Shown piece after piece: positions 46,473 through 55,867 of a stretch of DNA of 64,000 nt. The stretch's first letter is position 1; each line of letters starts with the position of its first letter. Under the pieces are notes generated by a model that saw nothing but the letters and a program-made list of their open reading frames with translations, had not been told where the DNA came from and did no database searches. The DNA comes from Ancylobacter defluvii (lineage in GTDB: Bacteria; Pseudomonadota; Alphaproteobacteria; Rhizobiales; Xanthobacteraceae), in assembly GCF_018390605.1 (NCBI RefSeq), contig NZ_JAHBGD010000004.1:59795-123794 (forward strand), written 5' to 3'. The translations under genes were made by a program, and so were the position numbers.

Positions 46473-48968
46473 ATGCGCCCGTTCATGCTTATTTCCCGTC
46501 GCCTTGCTCCTGATGCCGCGATCGGCATCCTCCTGCGCGCCGTGGTGGCGTCGCTGCTTCTCGCGCTGCTGTTTGCCGCCGGTGCCCACGCCCAGACGGT
46601 GCTCGACGTCAAGACCGCGCATGACCGCCTGGAGGGGCAGCGGGCGGTGGTCGACAGCGTCGAGGGCGGATTGGGGCGCGACGGGCTGCGCTCGCCGGAT
46701 CTCGACGAATTGCGCGGGCGGCTGGACCCGGTCCGCACCGATCTGACGGCGGCGATCGAGCTGCTCGAGCCGGTGCTGGCCGACCTCAACCACCGCATCC
46801 AGGAGCTGGGGCCGAAGCCGGCCGCCGACGCGCCGCCGGAAAATGCCTCCATTACGACCCAGCGCGACGAGCTCACCGCCCAGGCCGCCGAAGTGGAGGG
46901 GCTGACCAAGCAGGTGCGGCTGCTCAATACCCGCGGCGACCAGCTGTCGGACCGCATCACCAGCCGCCGCCGCGCGCTGTTCACCGACCAGTTGCTGGCA
47001 CGCTCCTATTCCATCCTCAATCCGGAGTTGTGGCTGGCCTCGGCCAGCGCCATGGCCATGGAGGCGCGGGGCATCCGCTACCTGCTCAGCGACTGGCAGG
47101 CCTATGCCGGCAGCCGCGTGCCGCTCTGGGGCCAGTTGCTACTGGCGCTTGGCGTCGTCGGCATCGGCGTGCTGGCGACGATGCTGCGCCGGCTGCTGGC
47201 GCGGCCGCTGCGCCGGCTGAAGCGGGAGATCGGCGAGGAGCCGCTGCCGCGCCTCAAGGCCTGCATCGCCTCGATGCTCACCGGCGTCGTCGCCATCGTG
47301 CCGGCGATCCTCGCCGTTTTCGCGTCGATCGCGCTGCTCGACGGCTTCGACGTGCTGCCCGCCCGCATGCTCGAAGTGATGCAGGGCGTGCTGCTGGCGG
47401 TGACGGTCGTCTCTACTGGGCGTGGCATGCTGCTCGCCGCGCTGGCGCCCGACGAGCCCTGGCGGCGCGCGGTGCCACTGGGTGACCAGGTGGCGACGCT
47501 GCTCTACCGGCATATCGTCACCGGCATCTGGCTGCTGGGCCTCGCCGCCTTCCTCGGCAATCTGCACCGGGCGCTGGTGGCGCCGGTGGCGCTTACCGTC
47601 ACGACCAACGCCCTGCTGGCGCTTGGCCTCGCCGCCATCGCGGTTTCAACGGTGCGCGCGCTGGCCGCCGACGACGAGCCGGTGATGGAGGACGCGCCGG
47701 CGGGGGGCGAAAAGCCGGGAAGCGACAAGCCGGAGGGCGCGCTCGCCGCCGCTTCCGCCACCGCGCTGCAATGGGCGCGCTTTCCGTTCTGGGTGCTGAA
47801 CTTCGTCGTCCTCGGCGCGCTGTTGGCCGGCTATGTCGGCCTCGCCAGCTACCTCGCCAGCCGCTCGCTGCTGGCGGTGGTGTTCGCGCTGTTCGTCTAT
47901 GTGCTGCTGGCGCTGATCAACGCCTTCTTCATCGAGGGCATCGCGCAGGGCCACAAGGCACGGATGGCCGCCCGCACCCTCGGCGTGCGCCCGGCCAGCC
48001 TCGAGCTGATCGCGGTGCTGGTCGCCGGCGTGCTCAAGGTGGTGGTGGTGATGTTCGCCGTCGTCATCGTGGTGGGCACCTGGGGCACCTCCACCGCCGA
48101 CCTGCGCGACGTGGTCAGCCGCGTCACCTTCGGTTTCACCATCGGCACCTCGACGGTGACGATCGGCGACATTCTCTATGCCGTGCTGTTCCTGGTGGCC
48201 GGCATCGTCATCGCCCGCGCCATCCAGCGCTGGTTCTCGGTGGCGATCCTGCCGCGCACCGCCTTCGATCCCGGCCTGCAGAACTCCATCGCCACCATCA
48301 TCGGCTATGTGATCTCGCTGGCGGTGATCGCCATGGCGATGGGGCAGATCGGGCTCAACCTGCAGAACATCGCACTGGTCGCCGGTGCGCTGTCGGTCGG
48401 TATCGGTTTCGGCCTGCAATCGATCGTGTCGAACTTCGTCTCCGGGCTGATCCTGCTCGCCGAGCGGCCGATCCGCGTCGGCGACACCATTTCGGTGAAG
48501 GGCGAGGAAGGCTATGTGCGCCGCATCTCGGTGCGCGCCACCGAGATCGAGACCTTCGACCGCGCGGCGGTGCTGATCCCGAATTCCGACCTGATCACCG
48601 GCCTCGTCAAGAACTACACCCATGCCAACACCACTGGGCGCATCATCCTGCAGATCAACGTCGCCTACGATTCCGATGCCGAGGAGGTGCGCGACCTGCT
48701 GATCGGCTGCGCCTGCGACCATCCGCAGGTGCTGCGCTCGCCGCCGCCGCGGGTGTTCCTGGTCAAGTTCGGCGACAGCTACCTGCAGTTCGAGCTGCGC
48801 TGCGTGGTCGCCAATGTCGATTATGCGCTGACGGTGAAGAGCGACCTGCATTTCGCGGTGCTCGACCGCATGAAGCAGGCGCGCATCGGCATCCCGTTCA
48901 CGCCGTGGAACATCTATCGCGGCGGTTCGCTGCAAGCCCCGGATCCCACCGCCGGCGAGGACGGCTAG
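46473..48968 (+). CDS. Mechanosensitive ion channel, DUF3772 + MscS (MscK-like)
   Basis: About 831 residues. A signal peptide (LLRAVVASLLLALLFAAGAHA) is followed by a periplasmic coiled-coil region (about 40-190, including TTQRDELTAQAAEVEGLTKQ) of DUF3772 type. About ten to eleven membrane helices then follow. The C-terminal MscS domain includes GYVISLAVIAMAMGQIGLNL, GALSVGIGFGLQSIVSNFVS, GLILLAERPIRVGDTI and VRATEIETFDRAAVLIPNSD. It should open under membrane tension to release osmolytes. ATG 46473 or 46485 are both possible; a 13-bp tandem repeat lies upstream. Confidence 0.9.
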   Translation: MRPFMLISRRLAPDAAIGILLRAVVASLLLALLFAAGAHAQTVLDVKTAHDRLEGQRAVVDSVEGGLGRDGLRSPDLDELRGRLDPVRTDLTAAIELLEPVLADLNHRIQELGPKPAADAPPENASITTQRDELTAQAAEVEGLTKQVRLLNTRGDQLSDRITSRRRALFTDQLLARSYSILNPELWLASASAMAMEARGIRYLLSDWQAYAGSRVPLWGQLLLALGVVGIGVLATMLRRLLARPLRRLKREIGEEPLPRLKACIASMLTGVVAIVPAILAVFASIALLDGFDVLPARMLEVMQGVLLAVTVVSTGRGMLLAALAPDEPWRRAVPLGDQVATLLYRHIVTGIWLLGLAAFLGNLHRALVAPVALTVTTNALLALGLAAIAVSTVRALAADDEPVMEDAPAGGEKPGSDKPEGALAAASATALQWARFPFWVLNFVVLGALLAGYVGLASYLASRSLLAVVFALFVYVLLALINAFFIEGIAQGHKARMAARTLGVRPASLELIAVLVAGVLKVVVVMFAVVIVVGTWGTSTADLRDVVSRVTFGFTIGTSTVTIGDILYAVLFLVAGIVIARAIQRWFSVAILPRTAFDPGLQNSIATIIGYVISLAVIAMAMGQIGLNLQNIALVAGALSVGIGFGLQSIVSNFVSGLILLAERPIRVGDTISVKGEEGYVRRISVRATEIETFDRAAVLIPNSDLITGLVKNYTHANTTGRIILQINVAYDSDAEEVRDLLIGCACDHPQVLRSPPPRVFLVKFGDSYLQFELRCVVANVDYALTVKSDLHFAVLDRMKQARIGIPFTPWNIYRGGSLQAPDPTAGEDG

Positions 48969-49128
48969 TCCCTCGACCGGCCCGGCCGAGGCCGGCCGAA
49001 CGGGGAGAGCCCTCGGTTTCGATTGTCCCGCCGGGCGGTGGCGCGCAAAGGTCTCTCAACCTTTGCGGCACATGCTCCAGCCTCCCGTGCCGATTCGCGC
49101 CTTCCTCCTCCTGCCCCGAGAGGCACCC

Positions 49129-49764
49129 ATGCCTGGTTTTCCGATCCCGCGCCGTGCGATCCAGCGTCTGCTGGCCGGCGCACTGCTGCTGCCGCTGGCG
49201 CTGGCGGGTTGCGCCACGCCGCCGCCGGTGGCGACCGATCCGACCTTCTATGCCGACCTCTCCAAGGGCGGCCGGCTGGACCCGGATGCGGCGGCCTCGC
49301 TGGTGAGCGACTATCGGCGCGGACGCGGCCTGCCGGCGGTCAGCCTCGACCCCGTGCTGATGCGGGTAGCCGAGCAGCAGGCCAAGGCCATGGCGGCGGC
49401 GGACGAGCTCTCCCACTCGGTGGGCGGGCGCGGCTTCGTCACCCGGCTGAAGGCGGCCGGCTGGACCGGGCTGACCGCGGTGGAGAATGTCGGCGCCGGC
49501 TATCACACGCTCGCCGAGGCGTTTTCCGGCTGGCGGGATTCACCCTCGCACAACAAGAACATGCTGACCCCGCGGGCGACCCGGATCGGCATCGCCGCCG
49601 TGGCGGTGCCGAGGAGTCGCTACCGCGTCTACTGGGCCATGGTGCTCGGCACGCCCGATCCGAAGGTCGAGGCGGCGGTCGCGGCGCAGGCGCAGGCCGC
49701 GTCCGCCGCTCCCGCCCCGACGGATTCGGTGACGATCAATGGCGCGCCGCTGCCGGGACAATGA
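49129..49764 (+). CDS. CAP/SCP-domain lipoprotein
   Basis: 211 residues. A lipoprotein signal (LLAGALLLPLALAGC, lipobox LAGC) precedes a CAP (cysteine-rich secretory/PR-1) domain. The domain shows LVSDYRRGRGLPAVSLDPVL, the conserved His in DELSHSVGGRGF, AVENVGAGYHTLAEAFSGW (Glu) and SPSHNKNMLTPRATRIGIAA. Bacterial CAP lipoproteins have no settled function. ATG 49129 follows GAGAGG; the longer upstream frame is unlikely. Confidence 0.88.
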   Translation: MPGFPIPRRAIQRLLAGALLLPLALAGCATPPPVATDPTFYADLSKGGRLDPDAAASLVSDYRRGRGLPAVSLDPVLMRVAEQQAKAMAAADELSHSVGGRGFVTRLKAAGWTGLTAVENVGAGYHTLAEAFSGWRDSPSHNKNMLTPRATRIGIAAVAVPRSRYRVYWAMVLGTPDPKVEAAVAAQAQAASAAPAPTDSVTINGAPLPGQ

Positions 49765-49832
49765 GGCTCCCGCCAATGAGCCGCTGCCAATGAGGCTCCG
49801 CCAGCTCCGTCCCGGCGCCCGGCGAGGCCGCC

Positions 49833-50975
49833 TCAGCGCCGCATCGTCGCCGGGGCGAGCGGGTTGTCGGTGAGGGCGGCGCCATCCGGCTGGTCCGGCG
49901 CCGGCAGGCCCATGAAGGCATCGAACAGCCGGCGGATCACCGCCGGCTCGACATCGCGCACGATCATCACCAGGCGGGTGCGGCGGTCGTCGTCCGGCCA
50001 GTCGGGCAACTGGCTCGGCGGGTGCAGCACATGCTGGACGCCGTGCAGCACCACCGGGCGCGCCGGATCCTCGACGAGGCGCACAATGCCCTTGAGGCGC
50101 AGCAGCTTGTCGCCGTGCATGCCGCGGACCAGTTCCAGGAACATGTCGAGCGCCGCCGCCGGCACCGCCGCCTCGGTGGCGACGGTGAAGGCGCGGATGC
50201 GGTCGTCATGCCGGTTGGCGTCGTGCGCAGATCCATGTTGGGAATGGCCGCGCTGCGCGGCCTCCGCCGCCTCGACCGCCTCGGCGTTCAGCCAGCTTTC
50301 GACATCGGGGATCTTGTTCGCCGGGTTGTAGAGGCCGGCATCGAGCAGCGCCGCCGGCGTCGCCTCGCCCTTCGCCGCATCGAGCCGCACCGCGCCGGGG
50401 GCGAGGCGGTCGAGACGGGCATTCAGCGACGCGAAGCCAGCCTGCCGCTCGGGCGTGTCGAGCAGATCGGTCTTGGCGAGGACGATGCGGTCGGCGATGG
50501 CCGCCTGCTTGACGGCTTCGGGATGGGCGTCGAGCGTCGACAGCCCGTTCACCGCGTCGATCACCGTCACCACCCCGTCGAGGCGGAAGCGCATGACCAG
50601 ATAGGGGTGCATCATCAGCACATGCAGCACCGGCGCCGGGTCGGCGAGGCCGGTGGTCTCGATCACCACCCGCCGGAACGGCGGGATGACGCCGTTATCC
50701 ATGCGGCGCAGCAGGTGCTCCAGCCCTTCGACGAGGTCGCCGCGCACCGTGCAGCACAGGCAGCCCGAGGCGAGAAGCACGGTGGCATCGTCGAAATGCT
50801 GCACCAGCAGATGATCGAGCCCGATCTCGCCGAACTCGTTGATGAGCACGGCGGTGTCCTTGAGATCGGGATCGGACAGCAGGCGGTTGAGCAGCGTCGT
50901 CTTGCCGGCGCCGAGAAAGCCGGTGAGCAGCGTGACCGGGATCGGGTCCGGCTGCCGGCGCGTCTGGTCGATCAT
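49833..50975 (-). CDS. CobW/ZigA-family GTPase metallochaperone
   Basis: 380 residues. Walker A is TLLTGFLGAGKTTLLNRLL. The metal motif is LASGCLCCTVRGDLVE (CxCC). VVIETTGLADPAPVLHVLMM and IVLAKTDLLD (NKxD-like) complete the GTPase. A His-rich linker (GHSQHGSAHDANRHDD) precedes the CobW C-terminal domain. Such proteins insert zinc or cobalt into client enzymes; the metal is unknown. No zur-type box is obvious upstream. Confidence 0.9.
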   Translation of the reverse strand: MIDQTRRQPDPIPVTLLTGFLGAGKTTLLNRLLSDPDLKDTAVLINEFGEIGLDHLLVQHFDDATVLLASGCLCCTVRGDLVEGLEHLLRRMDNGVIPPFRRVVIETTGLADPAPVLHVLMMHPYLVMRFRLDGVVTVIDAVNGLSTLDAHPEAVKQAAIADRIVLAKTDLLDTPERQAGFASLNARLDRLAPGAVRLDAAKGEATPAALLDAGLYNPANKIPDVESWLNAEAVEAAEAAQRGHSQHGSAHDANRHDDRIRAFTVATEAAVPAAALDMFLELVRGMHGDKLLRLKGIVRLVEDPARPVVLHGVQHVLHPPSQLPDWPDDDRRTRLVMIVRDVEPAVIRRLFDAFMGLPAPDQPDGAALTDNPLAPATMRR

Positions 50976-50987
50976 GATGGTGCCAAG

Positions 50988-52499
50988 CTACTGCGCCGCG
51001 GCGGCGGGATTGGGCGCCGGCACCGGCGCCAGAATGATGGTCGGCTGCGAGGCGGACTGCGCCGCCGGCTTTGCCGGTTTCGCCGCCGGTTTGGCGGCCG
51101 GCTTCGGCTGGGCGGAAGCGGTCGGCTTGGCCGCCGGCTTGGCGGCAGGTTTGGCTGCCGCGGGCTTGGCTGCGGCGGGCCTGGCTACCGGCTTCGGCGC
51201 CGGGGCGGCGTCGCCGGTGGGATCGGCCATCACCGTCGTCTCCGGCTTGGTTCCCGGCTTGGCGGCGGATTTGGAGCCGGGCTTGGGCAGCGCGACCGGA
51301 ATGGCCACCTGCTTGGCGCCGGTTATCTTCTTGTCCTTGGCGGGTGTCTTCTTCTGCGGCGGCGGCGGATAGGCGGCGGCCAGCGCTGCCGGATCGGGCG
51401 TGGGGCCGACGAATACCTCGACCGGCGGCATGGAAGGCGGCAGATTCTGCAGCAGGCTGGCGCCGGTCACCTCGGCGCCGAGCCCACCCATGCCGGCGGC
51501 GGCAAAGCCGGTCGGCGTCGGGCCGCTGTCATCCTCGGATTCCGAGGCGGTGTTCTTGCGCTTGCCGCCGCAGACCTGGGCGCGCATGTCGGTCGGCGGG
51601 CCGCTCTGGTTGCGCAGCGAATCCACCGTCGGGGCGACGGCGCCGAAGATCTGCCAGGAGTGGTTGAAGCCCCGCTCCAGCAGCAGCGCCGCCTGCTCGG
51701 TGCGCTCCTTGCCGGAATTGGTGCCGAGCACGATGGCCAGCAGACGCTTGTCGCCGCGATGGGCGGTGGCGACGAGATTGAAGCCGGAAGCGCAGATGAA
51801 GCCGGTCTTCATGCCGTCGGCGCCGGGATAGCGGTCGATCAGCTTGTTGTAGCTGCGCACCACCGCCGGGCCGATCTTCATCGCCGGGATGCGGAACAAC
51901 TGCTCATGCTCGGGATATTCGAGCGCGATGGCGCGCACCAGAACCGCGAGGTCGCGGGCAGTGGTGACGTTGTTCGGATCGGGCAGCCCGTTGGGATTGG
52001 CGAAATGCGAGCCGGTCATGCCGAGGTCGCGCGCGGCCTGGTTCATCTCCTCGACAAAGGCCGGCACCGAGCCGCCAACGCCTTCCGCGATCACCACGGC
52101 GATGTCGTTGGCCGACTTGATCAGCATCATCTTCAGCGCGTTGTCGACGGTGATGCGGGTCCCCGGCACGAAGCCCATCTTGGAGGGGGCCTGCGAGGCG
52201 GCAAGCGGGGAGACGGTGATCAGCGTGGTCTCGGTCAGCCGCCCGGCCCGCAGGGCGCGGAAGGTGACATAGGCGGTCATCAGCTTGGTGATCGAGGCCG
52301 GGTACCAGGGCTTGGTCGCCTCCTCCGCCAGCAGCACCTTGCCGCTGTCGATTTCGACCACCAGCGAAGGGGTGGCGCGCGCGGCGCTGAGGCCGGCCAT
52401 CGGCAGGAGCGCCGCAAGGGCGAGAGCGAGGGCTGCGGCGCGGATGCGGCGGGAGGGGCGGTTCGACACGCGGCACGCTCCGTATTGGCTGGCGAACAT
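50988..52499 (-). CDS. D-alanyl-D-alanine carboxypeptidase (PBP5/6-like) with Lys/Pro/Ala tail
   Basis: About 503 residues. A signal peptide (AAALALALAALLPMAGLSAARA) leads to the peptidase S11 domain with catalytic motifs PASITKLMTAY (SxxK), SANDIAV (SxN) and DGMKTGF (KTG). It trims the terminal D-Ala from peptidoglycan stem peptides. From about residue 300 the protein continues with a low-complexity tail rich in Lys-Pro-Ala repeats (AAKPAAKPAAKP), unlike the amphipathic anchor of E. coli PBP5. ATG 52499 is chosen, with GGAAGA upstream; the frame to 52694 is not supported. Confidence 0.9.
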   Translation of the reverse strand: MFASQYGACRVSNRPSRRIRAAALALALAALLPMAGLSAARATPSLVVEIDSGKVLLAEEATKPWYPASITKLMTAYVTFRALRAGRLTETTLITVSPLAASQAPSKMGFVPGTRITVDNALKMMLIKSANDIAVVIAEGVGGSVPAFVEEMNQAARDLGMTGSHFANPNGLPDPNNVTTARDLAVLVRAIALEYPEHEQLFRIPAMKIGPAVVRSYNKLIDRYPGADGMKTGFICASGFNLVATAHRGDKRLLAIVLGTNSGKERTEQAALLLERGFNHSWQIFGAVAPTVDSLRNQSGPPTDMRAQVCGGKRKNTASESEDDSGPTPTGFAAAGMGGLGAEVTGASLLQNLPPSMPPVEVFVGPTPDPAALAAAYPPPPQKKTPAKDKKITGAKQVAIPVALPKPGSKSAAKPGTKPETTVMADPTGDAAPAPKPVARPAAAKPAAAKPAAKPAAKPTASAQPKPAAKPAAKPAKPAAQSASQPTIILAPVPAPNPAAAAQ

Positions 52500-52667
52500 C
52501 GATTTCGATCTTCCATACCCCTTCCTCTGCCCGGGAGCAAAAGGGGGGCAAAGCCGGAGGCAGCAATTTATACCGCCGTAACGGGGAGAGGGGGCGGGAA
52601 TCAGGCGGGCAGGGCAGGCGGTGCACTGCCACGTAATATTCATCGAAGCAGCGTTAAACTTAAGCAA

Positions 52668-53225
52668 ATGAGTGATTCGATCCGCCGTCTTCACGATGCT
52701 GTGCGTGCGGCGCGCGCCGGGCAGGTCGCCTCGCCGCGCACCGCCAAGCTATTTGCCCGCGGCCGGGCCTTCATCGCCAAGAAGGTGGCGGAGGAGGCGG
52801 TGGAGGTGGCGCTCGATGGTGTCATCGGCGATACGCCGGGCACGGTGCGCGAGAGCGCCGATCTTCTCTACAATCTGGTGGCGCTGTGGGTCGAGCTCGG
52901 CATCGAGCCGGAAGATGTCTGGGCGGAGATGCGCCGGCGCGAACAGATGATGGGCATCGCCGAGAAACTGCCGAAGTCCGGCAAGCGCGACAAGCACGGG
53001 GCGCTGGCGGGCGCCGTCTCGCCGCAGGGCGTGCTGCCGCTGGCGTCGCTGGCTCCGCTGCGGAATCGTGACAGTGGCGGGCATTCCGGCTATTCGGGTT
53101 CCGCCGACTCTGCCGCCATCCGCGCCGGGGATGCGGATGAGGATGCGGTGCTGGACGCCGCGCCCGGCACGGCCGCGCTCGTCGCGCCACCGCTGGTCCC
53201 CAATCCGCGTCGCCGCTCCGGCTGA
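52668..53225 (+). CDS. hisE: Phosphoribosyl-ATP diphosphatase with C-terminal extension
   Basis: 185 residues. The MazG-like core occupies the first 105 residues: IRRLHDAVRAARAG, RGRAFIAKKVAEEAVEVALDG (EExxE metal site) and ESADLLYNLVALWVELGI (ExxD). This is HisE, which removes pyrophosphate from phosphoribosyl-ATP in histidine synthesis. Usual HisE proteins end near residue 105-110; here about 75 extra Gly/Ala/Asp-rich residues follow, possibly disordered. It is divergent from the carboxypeptidase gene and not with other his genes. Confidence 0.85.
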   Translation: MSDSIRRLHDAVRAARAGQVASPRTAKLFARGRAFIAKKVAEEAVEVALDGVIGDTPGTVRESADLLYNLVALWVELGIEPEDVWAEMRRREQMMGIAEKLPKSGKRDKHGALAGAVSPQGVLPLASLAPLRNRDSGGHSGYSGSADSAAIRAGDADEDAVLDAAPGTAALVAPPLVPNPRRRSG

Positions 53226-53258
53226 GCGGGATTCTCCCGTCCCTCCGCCGGAGCCCTC

Positions 53259-53840
53259 ATGCTGCGCCGTCTCTATCAATGGGTGATCGCTCTCGCCGAG
53301 CGGCCTTCCGCCACTTGGGCGCTTGCCGGCGTGTCGGCGGCGGAGAGTTCGTTCTTTCCGGTGCCGCCGGACATCATGCTGGTGCCGATGTGTATCGCCC
53401 GCCCGGATCGCGCCTGGTGGTATGCCTTCATCTGCACCGTCGCCTCGGTGCTCGGCGGGCTGGTCGGCTACGCGATCGGCGCGCTGCTCTACGAGACGGT
53501 CGGGATGTTCCTGATCCAGCTCTATGGCTATGGCGACAAGGTCGATGCCTTCGCCAAGGCCTATGCCGAATACGGGCACTGGATCATCCTGATCAAGGGG
53601 CTGACGCCGATCCCCTACAAGGTGGTGACCATCACCTCGGGCTTCGCGCATTACAGCCTGTTCTGGTTCGTCGTCCTGTCGATCATCACCCGCGGCGCCC
53701 GCTTCTTCCTGGTCGCCGGCCTGCTCTACTGGATCGGCCCGCCGGCGCGGGTCTTCATCGAGGAGCGGCTGGGGCTGGTGACGTTCGTCTTCGCGGTGGT
53801 GGTGGTCGGCGGCTTCATCGCCGCGCTATATTTGTTCTGA
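53259..53840 (+). CDS. YqaA/DedA-type (VTT domain) membrane protein
   Basis: 193 residues with four to five membrane segments. SAAESSFFPVPPDIMLVPM, then LGGLVGYAIGAL and KGLTPIPYKVVTITSGFA, is the conserved VTT/SNARE-assoc pattern with the proline-rich reentrant loop. Family members are lipid scramblases or flippases; YqaA-like members are uncharacterised. It begins 33 bases after hisE. The gap after it (53841-54059) before the convergent cysW shows no gene. Confidence 0.87.
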   Translation: MLRRLYQWVIALAERPSATWALAGVSAAESSFFPVPPDIMLVPMCIARPDRAWWYAFICTVASVLGGLVGYAIGALLYETVGMFLIQLYGYGDKVDAFAKAYAEYGHWIILIKGLTPIPYKVVTITSGFAHYSLFWFVVLSIITRGARFFLVAGLLYWIGPPARVFIEERLGLVTFVFAVVVVGGFIAALYLF

Positions 53841-54059
53841 GGCGAGCCGCTCAGGGGAATGCAACATGCTCCTTTTTCTTCCCCCCGTTGGGGCGAGGTG
53901 GCCTCGCGGAGCGGGGCCGGTTAGGGGCTCATGAGGCCGCAGCGCCTTGGCGCCGTTGTTCCGCCTCCCCCATCTCTCTCGCCACGGGGGGAGGGGCAGG
54001 TTGCGCCTGTCGTTCCGGTGCCTGCTTGATTATCTTCGTCTTGCGACGCGCTTCCGCGC

Positions 54060-54896
54060 TCAGTGCCCGCCCTTGCGGTCGTGGACGCGGCTTTCCAGCA
54101 CCGTCTTGGCGAACAGCGTTACCACGGCGAGCAGCGCCAGCAGCGAGGCGACCGCGAAGGACGCCTGGAACTGGTACTCGTTGTAGAGGATCTCGACCTG
54201 CAGCGGGATGGTGTTGGTCTCGCCGCGCACATGGCCGGAGACCACCGACACCGCACCGAACTCGCCCATGGCGCGGGCATTGCAGAGCAGCACGCCGTAG
54301 AGCAGCGCCCATTTCACATTCGGCAGGGTGACGCGGGAGAACACCCGCCAGCCGGAGGCGCCGAGCGTCACCGCCGCCTCCTCCTCGGTGGTGCCCTGTT
54401 CCTGCATCAGCGGGATCAGCTCGCGCGCCACGAAAGGGAAGGTGACGAAGATGGTGGCCAGCGCGATGCCCGGCCAGGCGAAGATGACCTTGTAGCCATT
54501 GTCGATCAGCCACGGGCCGAAATAGCCCTGGGCGCCGAACATGAGCACGAAGACCAGGCCCGCCACCACCGGCGACACCGAGAACGGCAGGTCGATGAGG
54601 GTGATCAGGAAGCTCTTGCCGCGGAACGAGAACTTGGTGATCGCCCATGCCATCACCAGTCCCATCCCGGTATTGGCGACCACCGCGATGGCGGTGACGA
54701 GAAGGGTCAGCTCGATGGCGGCGAGCGCGTCCGGCTCGACGAGGGCGCTGGCATAGGCCTGCCAGCCCTTCACGAAGGCCTGGGCGAAGACGTTGATCAG
54801 CGGCATCACGATGAACAGGCCGATGAACAGGGCCGCCACCGCGATCACCGTCCATTTGACGGCGGCGGGTTCGGAACGGACGGAATTGTCGCTCAT
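54060..54896 (-). CDS. cysW: Sulfate ABC transporter permease CysW
   Basis: 278 residues, six membrane helices. FRGKSFLITLIDLPFSVSPVVAGLVFVLMFG and TIFVTFPFVARELIPLMQEQG are CysW hallmarks. The coupling loop EEEAAVTLGASGWRVFSRVTLPN follows, then ARAMGEFGAVSVVSGHVRG. With CysT it forms the channel for sulfate/thiosulfate import. The start overlaps the end of cysT by four bases (ATGA). No cysA ATPase gene follows. Confidence 0.95.
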   Translation of the reverse strand: MSDNSVRSEPAAVKWTVIAVAALFIGLFIVMPLINVFAQAFVKGWQAYASALVEPDALAAIELTLLVTAIAVVANTGMGLVMAWAITKFSFRGKSFLITLIDLPFSVSPVVAGLVFVLMFGAQGYFGPWLIDNGYKVIFAWPGIALATIFVTFPFVARELIPLMQEQGTTEEEAAVTLGASGWRVFSRVTLPNVKWALLYGVLLCNARAMGEFGAVSVVSGHVRGETNTIPLQVEILYNEYQFQASFAVASLLALLAVVTLFAKTVLESRVHDRKGGH

Positions 54897-55771
54897 GATG
54901 CCCTCCCGGTGCGGGCCTGCGACCAGCGCTGCAGGCCGTTGATCACGAACAGCAGCGCAAAGGAGGCCACCAGCATGGTGGCGGCTATGGTGGTGGCATC
55001 GGCGTAGCGGAACTCTTCCAGCCGGATGACGATCAGCAGCGGCGCGATCTCCGACACATTGGGCAGGTTGCCGGCGATGAAGATCACCGAGCCGTATTCG
55101 CCGACCGCGCGGGCGAAGGCGAGGGCAAAGCCGGTGAGGAAGGCTGGCAGTACGGTCGGCAGCACCACCTTGCGGATGGTGGTCCAGCGGCTGGCGCCGA
55201 GCGTGGCGGCGGCCTCCTCCAGCTCATGGTCGAAGTCCTCCAGCACCGGCTGCACCGTGCGCACCACGAAGGGCAGGCCGATGAAGATCAGCGCCACCAG
55301 GATGCCGAGCGGGGTGAAGGAGACCTTTACACCCAGGGGCGCGAGCAGGCTGCCGAGCCAGCCATTCTCGGCATAGAGCGTGGTCAGCGCGATGCCGGCC
55401 ACCGCGGTGGGCAGCGCGAAGGGAATGTCGACCAGAGCGTCGAGCAGGCGGCGGCCGGGAAAATCGTAGCGCACCAGCGCCCACACCACCACGGCGCCGA
55501 GCACCAGATTGATGCTGGCGGCGATGAGCGACAGGCCGAAGGAAATTTTCAGCGCGTTCAGCGTGCGGGTGGCGGTGAGGATGGTCCAGATGCGGTCCGG
55601 CGTCAGCTCGGCGGTCTTGAAGAACAGGCCGGCGAGCGGGATCAGCACGATCAATGACAGCCACAGCAGCGTGAGGCCCATGGTGAGGCCGAAGCCGGGG
55701 ATCACGCCGCTGCTTCGGCGGGGCGGCGCAGCAGGGGCGAGCGGCGGCGCGCTTATCGTCGTCTCGGTCAC
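54893..55771 (-). CDS. cysT: Sulfate ABC transporter permease CysT
   Basis: About 292 residues, six membrane helices. VVWALVRYDFPGRRLLDALVDIPFALPTAVAG and FIGLPFVVRTVQPVLEDF are typical, with the coupling loop ELEEAAATLGASRWTTIRKVVLP and ARAVGEYGSVIFIAGN. GTG 55771 (reading MTETTISAPP) has GAGGGA upstream; a longer frame starts at 55819. Cotranscribed with cysP upstream and cysW downstream. Confidence 0.94.
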   Translation of the reverse strand: MTETTISAPPLAPAAPPRRSSGVIPGFGLTMGLTLLWLSLIVLIPLAGLFFKTAELTPDRIWTILTATRTLNALKISFGLSLIAASINLVLGAVVVWALVRYDFPGRRLLDALVDIPFALPTAVAGIALTTLYAENGWLGSLLAPLGVKVSFTPLGILVALIFIGLPFVVRTVQPVLEDFDHELEEAAATLGASRWTTIRKVVLPTVLPAFLTGFALAFARAVGEYGSVIFIAGNLPNVSEIAPLLIVIRLEEFRYADATTIAATMLVASFALLFVINGLQRWSQARTGRAS

Positions 55772-55867
55772 GTCCGCATTCCCTCGTACCGCATCATAAG
55801 AGCGGCGCCGGACCCGCATCAGGTCCGGCGCCCAGTTGTGGCTGGCGTTGGCGCCGGCCTCGGGAAC

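Noticed and set aside
50022..53225. 1067-codon frame read as a long protein ending in HisE
   Set aside because: Only the last 185 codons (from ATG 52668) are HisE; the rest lies antisense to the CobW and carboxypeptidase genes.
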